50,151 bases of DNA from a bacterium (GTDB lineage Bacteria > UBA8248). The notes under the pieces are model-generated. The model had not been told where the DNA came from, did not search any database, and saw only the letters and a list, made by a program, of their open reading frames with translations. This document shows, in pieces, positions 40,958 through 49,906 of the stretch. The position numbers and the translations under genes were made by a program. Location: assembly GCA_030922375.1 (NCBI GenBank), contig JAVEPB010000157.1:1-50151 (forward strand). Direction: 5' to 3'. Every line of letters begins with the position of its first letter. Position 1 is the stretch's first letter.

Positions 40958-43294
40958 TCAGGACCCGGTGGAGTTCTCCGGCAACGGCCCAAATGCCGGC
41001 GGCGGAACGCGGCGTTTCGAGGCGGCCTCATACGCCGAGGCGACCTTCAGAATGACATCCTCCTTGCCCGGCTCCGCCCGGAACACCAGGGAGAAGGGCA
41101 AACCGGGCTCCGGTATAGTGGAGGGCACGTCGGACGGGACCGATACATAACGCTTGCCGTCCGCGCTGAGCCCAAAAACCGGGTCGTAGGCAGTCGTGAC
41201 ATAGCCCGCCGGGATCAGCACCTCCGTCAGGCCCGCATTCGGGCCGTTGTACGATTCGGGGCGCAAATTATTCCGGATATCGTACTGTGATGCGCCGCCG
41301 ATCAATGCCGGCGGCCAAGGTGTGTGCAAGCGGACGAGCGCATCCAGATGGTTCTCGAGAAGCACCATCATATCCACCCGGCGCAGCAATTCGCGAAGCA
41401 TGATGCGCTCGTTGACGCCCTGGCGCTCCCCATGCGGATTGCGCGGGTCGGCCACCTCTTCCCAATTCTTGAAAGCGGCGCGGTGATCGTCGCCCCAAAA
41501 CTTGGAGCGTGCATTGAGAGCGGAAAAATCGGTGATCGTTTCATCGAATCCACGCGCCTTCCAGTCCGCGGCCCGGCGCTTCAGGTATTGAGGGATATGG
41601 AACCTGAACGACATTGCCAATTCCTGTTCCTGGACGGTGGGAACATCGAGGTTCGATGGTGGATCGATATATCCTTCCGCCATCGCGACCATATAGTCGA
41701 TCGGTGGCATGGAGCCCCCCCCGAAAAACTTACCGGGCATGAACTCGGTCGAAACAATCGCCGCCGCGAAGTCCTTAAAAACGGGCTCACCGTCCGCATC
41801 CAGCCTGAACAACAATTCGGGCATGAACACGGGTACCAGCCTGGCGAGAGCGCGCCTGAAATCCGTATTCATCGTCTCGATGTCGGGATCCGGTATCCAC
41901 AAGGGATCGGTCGATTCCACGAGCGTCGCGCCCAACTTGTCGCCAAGGATATCCTTAATCTCCTTCGCGGCGGCGGAAACAATCGGCTCCTCGGTTTTCG
42001 AGCCCGGCGGGTAAACCATGGATTCCCGGATGATACCGAGGCGCATGCCATTGAGGGTCCCCGGCTCCGCCGTGTGGCTCGCGTAGGGCGTGTTCAACAC
42101 CGACGAGCGAGGCACGGTCGTGAAGGGGTCGCGCGGATCGTAATACCCTTCGACGGGATCCTTCAGGGCGTCGAGAACCTTGGCGCAATCGCCGATAGTG
42201 CGGCAGTGGATGCCGCTCCGGTCGCAGTAGATGTCCGCGCCGATGGCGCCGCCGTCAAAGCCGAGCATCGACTTGTGAGGCAGTATCAGCGCCACCGCAT
42301 TGTGATTCGAAGGTCCGCGGGTTGACGCCCGCGTCTCCTCGCCGAGGCTAGCCATCACCAGATTGGTGCTGACCGACAATGCCGACCCGGAACTCGATCC
42401 AAGCGAGGCCGCGCGTGTCGTGTCGTAGGGGTTGGAGGGATTTCCGGCCCATGTGCTGCGTTGATAGCCGAGTATCGAGGGCAACACCTTTTTGGGTTTG
42501 TGGCGCCCGCCCGGATCGCCCGCCCGTCCGTTATATTCCGTGTTGACCGCCTTGGCGAAGATGATCGCGCCCTTGTTGCGGAGTTGTTCGACCAATACGT
42601 GATCGCGCGCAGGGAAATCGATGTCGTAGTCCGCGTCCCCGCCGCCCGTGGATCGCATGTCTTTCGTGTCGAAAGGATCCTTGAACGAAAATACGACCCC
42701 GTACATCGGCATCTTCTCGAGATCGGGATTGCGGCCATACTCGGCGTCGAGTTCGGCCGCGCGCTCTAGCGCGTCGGGCAGCCGGCGGAACACTTCACAC
42801 ACCGGAGGCGCGCCGTCGGGAAGCGGGCCTTCCGAGGGATGCCGGTCAAAATCTCCCCGGCAGGTAACCGAACGCTCGCCCCGTATGTTGAGGGTGGCCA
42901 GGGCATTCACCTGCCCGGCATTCGGGATGCCGGCGATCATTCCGAATTGCTGCTGCACGTCCGGATCCGATGCCGTCGCCTCCATTCGGCCGTATTCGAG
43001 CGGCGGCCCCTTGTATTTGTCGAGATCGGGAAGAAACGTGGAGGCCTTGACGGTTTCCGTCGGAAAGCGTAGCGGCGCCTTCACGCGAACGGCGCCCGTC
43101 GCCTCAGGGACGGAAGCGCCGTCCTCCGTGACCAGCATGCTGGCGACTCCGTTATAGGCACGCGCACGGTCTATATAGTGCTGAACGACTTCGACACAGG
43201 TGGTTCGCCCCGATTTAATCGCGTCGTGCAACTCGTCAATCGTCGCTTCTTCAAGGCTAAACGGCTTACTCTGTTCACCCCGCTCATCTGTCAT
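40958..43294 (-). CDS. unusually long amidase-signature protein
   Basis: 778 aa, compared with about 450-550 for most amidases. Start at MTDERGEQSK with GAAGGGAA upstream; the frame is open 41 codons further. The Ser-cisSer-Lys triad is present: Lys205 in VVFSFKDPFDT, the cis-Ser in LGSSSGSA (about 299-304) and the nucleophile Ser324 in GEETRASTRGP. Extra sequence lies before the Lys (about 55-165) and in a C-terminal region of about 230 residues (FRFHIPQYLKRRAADWKARG, then RVDMMVLLENHLDALVRLH). There is no signal peptide. A G8 run inside the gene is in frame. It hydrolyses an amide of unknown nature. Confidence 0.9.
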   Translation of the reverse strand: MTDERGEQSKPFSLEEATIDELHDAIKSGRTTCVEVVQHYIDRARAYNGVASMLVTEDGASVPEATGAVRVKAPLRFPTETVKASTFLPDLDKYKGPPLEYGRMEATASDPDVQQQFGMIAGIPNAGQVNALATLNIRGERSVTCRGDFDRHPSEGPLPDGAPPVCEVFRRLPDALERAAELDAEYGRNPDLEKMPMYGVVFSFKDPFDTKDMRSTGGGDADYDIDFPARDHVLVEQLRNKGAIIFAKAVNTEYNGRAGDPGGRHKPKKVLPSILGYQRSTWAGNPSNPYDTTRAASLGSSSGSALSVSTNLVMASLGEETRASTRGPSNHNAVALILPHKSMLGFDGGAIGADIYCDRSGIHCRTIGDCAKVLDALKDPVEGYYDPRDPFTTVPRSSVLNTPYASHTAEPGTLNGMRLGIIRESMVYPPGSKTEEPIVSAAAKEIKDILGDKLGATLVESTDPLWIPDPDIETMNTDFRRALARLVPVFMPELLFRLDADGEPVFKDFAAAIVSTEFMPGKFFGGGSMPPIDYMVAMAEGYIDPPSNLDVPTVQEQELAMSFRFHIPQYLKRRAADWKARGFDETITDFSALNARSKFWGDDHRAAFKNWEEVADPRNPHGERQGVNERIMLRELLRRVDMMVLLENHLDALVRLHTPWPPALIGGASQYDIRNNLRPESYNGPNAGLTEVLIPAGYVTTAYDPVFGLSADGKRYVSVPSDVPSTIPEPGLPFSLVFRAEPGKEDVILKVASAYEAASKRRVPPPAFGPLPENSTGS

Positions 43295-43578
43295 GACATT
43301 TCCCTTCTTATGCACCGGCATTCCCCCAATAACCGGGGTAATCCGATCACCTGAACCGCGCTTCGGCAAAAAACTGTTTGGTGAGGGTAGAGTCTCCCGC
43401 CAACCTTTCTCTGTCAATTTCCCTGCCTACTGGGGAAAATATCGAGTAAACTTTATCCCATACCGGTGAACTTGCGGCGACCATTTGGCTCGAGCGAGAA
43501 GGGTCTTTGGTACATCGACTCACCAGACAGGAAATTTGTCGCCTTATCAATTTTTCGCCTTACCAAGGAGCATATGCG

Positions 43579-44688
43579 GTGACTTCAACAACCAAGGAAA
43601 TAGCGGCATGGCCACGGGAAAATGTTACGGAAGGCCAAAATGTAAAAATGCTTCTCGTAGGAGACACCAATATTCAGAACCGGAGCGACCCGGCGGAGGC
43701 CTTCAAGCATGTCTTGCCCGTGTTTAATTCCGCCGATCTGCTTTTTGGTCAGCTCGAGAGCCCGCTCTCAACGCCATCCACTGACCCCGCGAACCCGGAC
43801 ATCCCGCACAAATATTTATGGCGTCACTCCCACCCGGAGATGGTGAAGGGACTCGAGGCCGCCGGATTCGCGGCCGTGAGTTGCGCAAGCAACGTCACTT
43901 ACGGAAGCGAGGCAATTCTCAATTCCCTGTCTACACTCGACTCCGCCGGAATAGGCCATTGCGGAGCGGGACGCAACCTCGAGGAAGCGCGGCGCCCGGC
44001 GCTGATCGAGCGAGGCGGAGTGCGGTTTGGCTTTCTCAGCTACACTTCTGTTTTCTGGCCAGTCGGGCACGCCGCGGGACCGGATGCGGCGGGCGTAACA
44101 ACCATCAAGGCGGCGACCGCCTATCAGCCCGGCCCCCGGGCGCTCGAAATGCCGGGGGCGCCGCCGCTCATTGTCACTACGCCGGACCAGGCCGAGCTGG
44201 AGGCCATGGAAAATGATGTGAGACGATTGCGAGAAGAGGTGGATGTCGTCGTCGCTTCTTGCCATTGGGGCGTTTCGGGGAGCAGCGTAGTAGCGGACTA
44301 TCAACGTGTGATTGGCCGCGCGGCCATCGAGGCCGGCGCGGACATCGTAATCGGACATCACCCACACGTTCTTCAAGAGATCGAAATTTGGCAGGGCCGC
44401 CCCATCTTTTACAGCATGGGAAACTTTGCATTTGACTGGGAAAGGATGAGAAACAGGAACCTGGATGGCCTTGCCGTATATTGCACCATTCGCGGTCGCC
44501 GCCTTGCGGATGTCGCCTTTTCGCCCGCGCGCCGCAATAGCGAGAATTTCATCGAACTACTTCACGCGAATCGGGGCGAGGGCGGCAAAATCGTGGAGCG
44601 CGTGCGCAGCCTATCGGCCGAGGCCAGGACGGAAATAATCTTGGAGGACGGGGTCGCCATAGTGAGGGGCCTTAAAGTGTCCGCTTGA
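43579..44688 (+). CDS. CapA-family (PGA_cap) metallophosphatase-like protein
   Basis: 369 aa from GTG 43579, with AAGGAG 8 nt upstream; the frame continues 24 codons 5' from a TTG. CapA fold with the calcineurin-like motifs: LLVGDTNIQ (Asp), FGQLESPLS (Glu), CASNVTYG (Asn), ASCHWGVSGS (His) and IGHHPHVLQEIE (His cluster), then PIFYSMGNFAFD. Family members are linked to poly-gamma-glutamate capsule or tyvelose epimerisation, but many stand alone, as here; there is no signal peptide and no CapB/C nearby. A two-codon ATG frame (43573) overlaps the start. Divergent from the amidase gene. Confidence 0.87.
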   Translation: MTSTTKEIAAWPRENVTEGQNVKMLLVGDTNIQNRSDPAEAFKHVLPVFNSADLLFGQLESPLSTPSTDPANPDIPHKYLWRHSHPEMVKGLEAAGFAAVSCASNVTYGSEAILNSLSTLDSAGIGHCGAGRNLEEARRPALIERGGVRFGFLSYTSVFWPVGHAAGPDAAGVTTIKAATAYQPGPRALEMPGAPPLIVTTPDQAELEAMENDVRRLREEVDVVVASCHWGVSGSSVVADYQRVIGRAAIEAGADIVIGHHPHVLQEIEIWQGRPIFYSMGNFAFDWERMRNRNLDGLAVYCTIRGRRLADVAFSPARRNSENFIELLHANRGEGGKIVERVRSLSAEARTEIILEDGVAIVRGLKVSA

Positions 44689-44782
44689 TGAATCCCGACT
44701 GGATTCATCCAAGCACAGCCGAGCTCGCTCCCCTCGCGGGCCGCCTCCGATGGCGACTACTTCGAATTCGTAAGTACTCATT

Positions 44783-45838
44783 TCACCCCTCCCAGCGAAT
44801 CAAGAGTTGCTCGATGCTGAAGCCGGGCCCCATGGCCAACACGAGCCCGGTGTCTCCTTTTTGGGTCTCGCCATTCCGCATAATTTCCTCCAACACCATC
44901 AACACGGTGGCGGAGGAGACGTTGCCGCATTCGCGAAGCACTTTATGCGAAAAGTGCAGGCTGTCCTCGGAAATGCCAAGTTCGTCTCGATACACCTCCA
45001 AAATGCGTTTTCCGCCCGGATGAAAGATGAGATGAGAAACCTCGTCCAGAATCATGCCGTTTTGCGCCAAAAAGTCATCAAGAATGGGCCGGACCCTGGT
45101 GCGTACGGCTTCGGGAATCTCTTTCGAGAGACGAATCCGAAAACCCTCGTCTCCTAGGTCAAAGCCCATAAGATGGGTAGACCCGGGAATCGAGAATGTC
45201 CGCGAATCGGTGAGCCTGGGTGCTTTGCCCCGGGGGCTGCCGCACAAGAGGGCCGCCGCCGCGCCATCCCCGAAAATTGCGGTGGACACGATGTTGTCCA
45301 TGGACAAATCGTCCAACTGAAAGGTAAGTGTTGGAAGCTCGACGGAAAGAAGAAGCACATTGTGCTCTGGGAAGCCTTTCAAATATTCCCGCGCGCGCGA
45401 AAGACCGACCGCCCCGGCCGCACAACCCATCTCGGTGATCGGAAGGCGCTTGGTGTCGGGCCGCATACCGATTTCGTTGATTAGGTAAGCATCGACCGAG
45501 GGAATCATGAATCCCGTGCAGGAGACGGCGATAATCATATCAATGTCTTTCGGCGAGAGGCCAGCTCGCTCGATTACCGCCCTACTGACGCGAACACCCT
45601 GCTCAATGGATCGTTCCTTGTAAATTTGGCTGCACTCGGTGAGAGATTTGGGCCGAAAAATATCCTCAATAGGAAGAATCGACGAGCGGGCCGCCACCTG
45701 GGCGTTACGGCACATGCGCAACGCAGTTTTCGGGCTCTTTCCGTGTTTGCTCAGCCAGCCGACGAGCCAAGGCTCAACATCTTCCTGTTCGTAGTAGTAC
45801 TCAGCCATCGATTTGGCGGCCGACACTACAAAAGCCAT
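44783..45838 (-). CDS. type III polyketide synthase (chalcone/stilbene synthase-like)
   Basis: 351 aa homodimeric thiolase-fold enzyme. ATG 45838 has AAGGG upstream; an in-frame TTG two codons before is the other option. The catalytic triad is complete: Cys139 in TEMGCAAGAVGL, His273 in IFHPGGKRIL and Asn306 in CGNVSSAT. It ends with the family GxGPG loop (LAMGPGFSIEQLLI). It condenses an acyl-CoA starter with malonyl-CoA units to give alkylpyrone, resorcinol or phloroglucinol-like products. No methyltransferase, oxidase or membrane-bound isoprenoid enzyme accompanies it. Confidence 0.95.
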   Translation of the reverse strand: MAFVVSAAKSMAEYYYEQEDVEPWLVGWLSKHGKSPKTALRMCRNAQVAARSSILPIEDIFRPKSLTECSQIYKERSIEQGVRVSRAVIERAGLSPKDIDMIIAVSCTGFMIPSVDAYLINEIGMRPDTKRLPITEMGCAAGAVGLSRAREYLKGFPEHNVLLLSVELPTLTFQLDDLSMDNIVSTAIFGDGAAAALLCGSPRGKAPRLTDSRTFSIPGSTHLMGFDLGDEGFRIRLSKEIPEAVRTRVRPILDDFLAQNGMILDEVSHLIFHPGGKRILEVYRDELGISEDSLHFSHKVLRECGNVSSATVLMVLEEIMRNGETQKGDTGLVLAMGPGFSIEQLLIRWEG

Positions 45839-46172
45839 GATCAAAATCCCTTCAAAGTAACTCAGAAAGAGGCCTGGCGATCGGATCTCCCAATATCTTC
45901 ATAATATATCCAACAAACGAACAGCTTCAAAAAATCCCGTAAGATGTTAGCTAATGGGGATCACCAACAACCTATCCGGGCAATACGTATTGTCAAAGTT
46001 TTCGGATTGTTAACTACTTTATTGGCCTGCGATGCACAAGAATCGCCCCTTCTGATCAGGGACGGGGGGTGATATCATATTTGTTGACGCGTACCTGCGG
46101 ATTATCCCTTTTTTGCTCCGAGTCCTTTTTTCTTCGCCGCCGATTTTCAAGCCGTACTCGAGTGAGTCCTCC
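45839..46172. other. 334-nt intergenic region, AT-rich, divergent
   Basis: Lies between the polyketide synthase and a small membrane-protein gene transcribed the other way. AT-rich near 45895-45945 and 46000-46020; GATCAGGGACGGGG at 46058 is the only GC-rich block. I see no convincing hairpin, repeat or gene. Confidence 0.45.
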
Positions 46173-46664
46173 ATGAGTTTACTCAAAACGCTTTTGCATC
46201 CAGACCACGAGGAAAAATCCGAGCGCGCGGATGTGGCCCGGGCCGCGAACATTCTTCAAATCGGAGAATTTCAGTTTCTCCAACTTGCCCACAGCGAATG
46301 GTTTAATGAGGACATGTCCGAGGAGTCCATCAATAAATTATTCATGAGCTATATGTTTCATGACCAGGTTCCCCATTGGGCCCGCCATTATGCGAGACAA
46401 ATTCTGGCGCTTGAAAAAATCGGAGACCTTGATTGGCGGAACCCGAGTTATCATCGTTATGATAGGGATTTCCATACGGATGTCCCTCAAGGGTCCATAA
46501 GATTCATCATCGCCGTTACGATTGTCGTTGCTTTTTTCGGAGGAATGCTTCTCGTCGGCCATTTATTTTCAGGCGGAAAAAGCGCGTCTATTTTACCTCC
46601 ATATTTTAACCAGCAGGAGATTCCTCCGGAAAATACGCCGCTTGCCCCCGGCAGGTACCAATAA
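46173..46664 (+). CDS. hypothetical protein with one C-terminal-half membrane helix
   Basis: 163 aa from MSLLKTLLHPDHEEK, with only a weak Shine-Dalgarno site (GAGTGAG); the frame is open 20 codons further. Residues 1 to about 110 are soluble and charged, with several His and Trp residues (LQLAHSEWFNEDM, SYMFHDQVPHWARHYARQIL), resembling the look of a membrane-associated metabolic accessory protein. Residues about 112-134 form a membrane helix (FIIAVTIVVAFFGGMLLVG), followed by a Pro-rich tail. I do not recognise the family. The 66-aa gene follows by 51 nt. Confidence 0.65.
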   Translation: MSLLKTLLHPDHEEKSERADVARAANILQIGEFQFLQLAHSEWFNEDMSEESINKLFMSYMFHDQVPHWARHYARQILALEKIGDLDWRNPSYHRYDRDFHTDVPQGSIRFIIAVTIVVAFFGGMLLVGHLFSGGKSASILPPYFNQQEIPPENTPLAPGRYQ

Positions 46665-46715
46665 TAAGATCCTCGATGGAAAGGATATCTTGGCTTTAGG
46701 GGAAAAGAGAAGTAA

Positions 46716-46916
46716 ATGTTTGAATTTGCAGGCGAATTCGAACCTTTCGTCAATATGGTCTTCCTTGGGGTAACGGCTTTTATCGCCATCAAGGCGATTC
46801 AAACCCGAGACTCCGACGGAAAAGCGGATTTTGTCCACCTTCTTTTCGGGTGCATCGCCGCCGTTTTCTTTTTTCTTGTTCTTTTCCAGGATGTTCTGGG
46901 TGTTTTTCGATTTTGA
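46716..46916 (+). CDS. small two-helix membrane protein
   Basis: 66 aa: MFEFAGEFEPFVNMVFLGVT, then AFIAIKAIQTRDSDGKADF and HLLFGCIAAVFFFLVLFQDV. Two hydrophobic helices (about 11-26 and 42-60) joined by a charged loop. GAGAAG lies shortly before the ATG. It is on the same strand and close behind the 163-aa membrane-anchored protein, which makes a real gene more likely than chance. No family recognised. Confidence 0.6.
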   Translation: MFEFAGEFEPFVNMVFLGVTAFIAIKAIQTRDSDGKADFVHLLFGCIAAVFFFLVLFQDVLGVFRF

Positions 46917-46996
46917 CAATAAAGCGAGTCATCTGAGCGCCACAGGCACCTCCGTCAAACACATTTTCCCTAATCTCCGTTTTATATTCACCGGGC

Positions 46997-47608
46997 TCAG
47001 GGTTTATACATGCGTTGCGCCTTATCCTTCTCGGGTATCCGAAGGAGGCGTTGACCTTCGGGAAGGGCCAACTGTTTTTTAATATAAAGAGCGCGGTCGC
47101 GAATCGTCGATGGGTTCGGCGTTCCGTAAACGATCTTATCGAGAATTCCCGGCCCTGAAAGAAGTTCCTCGTCGACCTTCAAGGCATCGATATAGTCGGC
47201 CAGGGCTTCCCGGTATCTTCCCGCACGATCATGAACGATCCCCCGGTTGGCATAAGCAGCAGCCATCGTGGCCTGACCGGTGATATCGTCAGGTGAGAGA
47301 TTTTTCTTCAGAAAATCGATAAGGTGAGTGAGCTCCACGGCAGCGGCACCCAACCGGTCGGTCTGGATGAAAACGATAGCTCTTCCCATCAGGGCGCCGC
47401 GGTGATTCGGCATCTCGCTGAGCGCCTTGTTAAAACTTACGAGCGCCGCCTCGAAATCTCCTTCGCTGACTCTAATATCGCCCTGCCTTGTGTGGTAGTC
47501 GCCAGGCTGTTCATTGACATACATATTCACCAGAGCCCACACGGAGAACATGCCAACCGTCAAAATAGCAAGATATTTAACGAACCGGCGAAGCACGCGA
47601 GGATTCAT
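46997..47608 (-). CDS. membrane-anchored TPR protein
   Basis: 203 aa. An N-terminal helix (about 8-30, YLAILTVGMFSVWALVN) anchors the protein; the remainder faces the periplasm and holds tetratricopeptide repeats: GDIRVSEGDFEAALVSFNKAL, RGALMGRAIVFIQTDRLGAAA and AYANRGIVHDRAGRYREALADY. TPRs bind partner proteins. It starts 1 nt after the stop of the small membrane-protein gene, so the two are coupled and probably cotranscribed, with limited read-through past the terminator following the symporter gene. Confidence 0.85.
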   Translation of the reverse strand: MNPRVLRRFVKYLAILTVGMFSVWALVNMYVNEQPGDYHTRQGDIRVSEGDFEAALVSFNKALSEMPNHRGALMGRAIVFIQTDRLGAAAVELTHLIDFLKKNLSPDDITGQATMAAAYANRGIVHDRAGRYREALADYIDALKVDEELLSGPGILDKIVYGTPNPSTIRDRALYIKKQLALPEGQRLLRIPEKDKAQRMYKP

Positions 47609-47609
47609 C

Positions 47610-47846
47610 TTACCGACCCGAAAATAGATACGCTGTATACAAATAGGAAAAAACGAAACAAATCAGGGCGGCGGAAAAAGCCGCCCGGCGCTTAAGGGCA
47701 GACTGTGTGGCCTCATCGGCGGGGCCGTCCTTTTCCGCCCGCCGGACATAAAGAACCCAGACGAGTTGCCGGACCGGCAAAAACAGCGCGCCCCCCAGAA
47801 AAAGGGCCCATAAAAGCATATATTTCGCGGTAAATATCTCGGCCAT
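47610..47846 (-). CDS. small two-helix membrane protein, coupled to TPR protein
   Basis: 78 aa from MAEIFTAKYMLL; six more codons are open upstream. Two hydrophobic segments (about 8-30, LWALFLGGALFLPVRQLVWVL, and about 55-75, FSAALICFVFSYLYTAYLF) flank a charged loop. It sits directly downstream of the sodium/solute symporter gene, separated by a terminator, and upstream of the TPR gene by 1 nt. Small two-helix proteins often accompany SSS transporters, but I cannot match this one to a named family. Confidence 0.7.
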   Translation of the reverse strand: MAEIFTAKYMLLWALFLGGALFLPVRQLVWVLYVRRAEKDGPADEATQSALKRRAAFSAALICFVFSYLYTAYLFSGR

Positions 47847-47872
47847 GGATAAGTCGTACACCAAAACGAAAA

Positions 47873-47900
47873 GCTGGGGGAGGGCAACGCCTCCCCCAGC
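47873..47900 (-). terminator. rho-independent terminator after the SSS symporter gene
   Basis: Perfect 11-bp stem GCTGGGGGAGG/CCTCCCCCAGC with a 6-nt loop, followed on the minus strand by TTTTCGTTTTGG. It lies 35 nt past the symporter stop and 26 nt before the next gene, so it separates the two. Confidence 0.88.
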
Positions 47901-47935
47901 CGGGTCAACCCTAGTGGTTCAAAGAGGCCTGAACC

Positions 47936-49906
47936 TTACGAACCCGCCTCTCCCACCGCGACATCTCCGATGTCCTCAACCAGCGCCTCGATCTCCTTTT
48001 CGGGCACTGTGGACATTTCCATCTTATACGCGAGGAACCACATCATCCCCACGCCAAGCGCCCAGAAGAGAATCTGCCAAGCCCAGATGGAAGGCATACC
48101 GAAGGTCCAGCCAGCTCGGCCAGCATCCGGGGCGCCGAAAATCCAGTTTCCAATCACGGCGCCAGGACCAACACCGAAGAAGAGCCACGCCAGCGTGATC
48201 CCCCACGCCGTCGGAATCAGGGATTTCTTATCCTCGGAGAGCGATGCATGCTCGTTGAGGAAACTGTGATACTTCATCCGGTGAGCCATTTCCGTTTCGT
48301 CCTGGGTGTTATTCGAAACGATCCAGCAAACCGACGCGTTGAATAACATCCCCCAACCCGCGGAGTGCATCGTCCAGGGCCACCGGCCCCAAATATCGAT
48401 CCCAACGGATTTCAAGATCATCAGTCCGAAGTTTTCGGTGAAAATCACGCCGAGAAGTCCGGCCACAAGCCCCCAGGTTACGCCCTCACGGGTAATCTTG
48501 GGATACCAGCAAACCGCGAAAAGCGCTGGCCACATCTGGAAGCCGAAGGCGACAGCCAGGCCCCCTAGGAGCACAAGGGCGTCCCGTGAGAATGTGGCCA
48601 CAAGCAGCGCGGCCAAGACAATTAACCCGACACCCGCGCGGCCCGTGATTTTCTGGTTATCGTGCGAGGCGGTGGGGTTGAGATAACGCTTGTAAAGGTC
48701 CCTGGTGAGCATTCCGCCCGCCGTCGACATATACGCCGCGCCGGTCGACTGCATGGCCGCCAGGGCACAGACCGCCAGAAGGCCTACAAGCCAAGGCGCC
48801 GCATCGGCGATCTGATTGAAATAGTGGGGGACCAGTGAATCCGGTTTTTTCGCGATCGCCCCGGTTAATACATCCGACAAGGCCAGGCCCGCCTCGGAGA
48901 CGGCGGGATTGGCTCCTAGAAGGTGCGCCCCCATGCCCTGGAACGCGGTGAAGAAGAACAGGATGAACCCGATGCCGGCGGAAGAGGCCCATACCTGCTG
49001 CGGCGCGAAAGGCCGCGGGTTGTTATTTGAAAACGACCACATGGAAAACGCCGGGGAGGACTGAATCCCCATCAGCGCGAACATGTAGGTGAGGCACATG
49101 ACCCCTGTCCAAAGTCCGCCGACGGGAGTCTGTTTGCCCAGGCCGGCCGTGAACTGAATCACACCCGGGATGGCAAAGTAAGAGTTGTAGTCACCGCCAC
49201 CGTAGCCTTTGGTGGTTCCCCACTTGGCCACCGGAGAGGCGGCCAGCTTGGCCAGGCCGTCGTTTAAGGCGCCCCATCCGCCGGCGAAGTTGAGAGCGAT
49301 GAGACCCGTGATGACGATGCCCAGCGCCAGGAGAATACACTGAAGCGTATCCACGTAGGCCACAGCCCTGAGTCCGCCGGCCGCGACGTAAATAAACACC
49401 ACAGCCGAGAGGAGCCACATGCCCATGTTAACGGTGAACATCCCGTCGGTAAGCACGTTGAACAAAAACCCCGAGGCGCCGAGCTGAACGCCCAGATAGG
49501 GAATCGAAAAGAGAAGGGCCACGATCACCGTCAGAATGCGGATTGCGTCGCCTCTGAAATAGTCGGCGAACATTTCACCTGGCGTAACGTAGCCGAACCT
49601 TTTGCCCAGCATCCATTGTCGCTTGAGAAACATTACCCCCGTGAATGGAATGGTAATGGTGTAGAAAGATGCGTAGGCGTACTGGAAACCGTCGCGGTAG
49701 ACCAAGCCAGGGTGCCCCATGAAGGTCCATCCCGAAAAGGAGGTAGCGGTCGCCGCCAGGATGAACACCCACATGGAAAGTCTGCGCCCGGCGATAAAGT
49801 AATCACTCGCCGTCTTGGCCATCTGCGCCGACTTGAAACCCCAGAAAATACAATAGGACCAGTAGAGCAACACAAAAACAAAGAGCCAAACGATTTTCGC
49901 ACTCAT
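47936..49906 (-). CDS. sodium:solute symporter (SSS/SLC5 family)
   Basis: 656 aa integral membrane protein with about 13-15 hydrophobic segments. Family landmarks are SDYFIAGRRLSMWVFILAATAT (TM2 region), FSGWTFMGHPGLVYRDG, PYLGVQLGASGFLF, VYIAAGGLRAVAYVDTLQ-like region (FIYVAAGGLRAVAYVDTLQ), and AAMQSTGAAYMSTAGGMLTRDLY, which carries the Na2-site Ser/Thr in TM8. It imports a solute, such as a carboxylate, amino acid or sugar, with Na+. It is long for the family because of a C-terminal segment (about 570-656) with two added helices and an acidic tail. Monocistronic, ending at the strong terminator. Confidence 0.93.
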   Translation of the reverse strand: MSAKIVWLFVFVLLYWSYCIFWGFKSAQMAKTASDYFIAGRRLSMWVFILAATATSFSGWTFMGHPGLVYRDGFQYAYASFYTITIPFTGVMFLKRQWMLGKRFGYVTPGEMFADYFRGDAIRILTVIVALLFSIPYLGVQLGASGFLFNVLTDGMFTVNMGMWLLSAVVFIYVAAGGLRAVAYVDTLQCILLALGIVITGLIALNFAGGWGALNDGLAKLAASPVAKWGTTKGYGGGDYNSYFAIPGVIQFTAGLGKQTPVGGLWTGVMCLTYMFALMGIQSSPAFSMWSFSNNNPRPFAPQQVWASSAGIGFILFFFTAFQGMGAHLLGANPAVSEAGLALSDVLTGAIAKKPDSLVPHYFNQIADAAPWLVGLLAVCALAAMQSTGAAYMSTAGGMLTRDLYKRYLNPTASHDNQKITGRAGVGLIVLAALLVATFSRDALVLLGGLAVAFGFQMWPALFAVCWYPKITREGVTWGLVAGLLGVIFTENFGLMILKSVGIDIWGRWPWTMHSAGWGMLFNASVCWIVSNNTQDETEMAHRMKYHSFLNEHASLSEDKKSLIPTAWGITLAWLFFGVGPGAVIGNWIFGAPDAGRAGWTFGMPSIWAWQILFWALGVGMMWFLAYKMEMSTVPEKEIEALVEDIGDVAVGEAGS

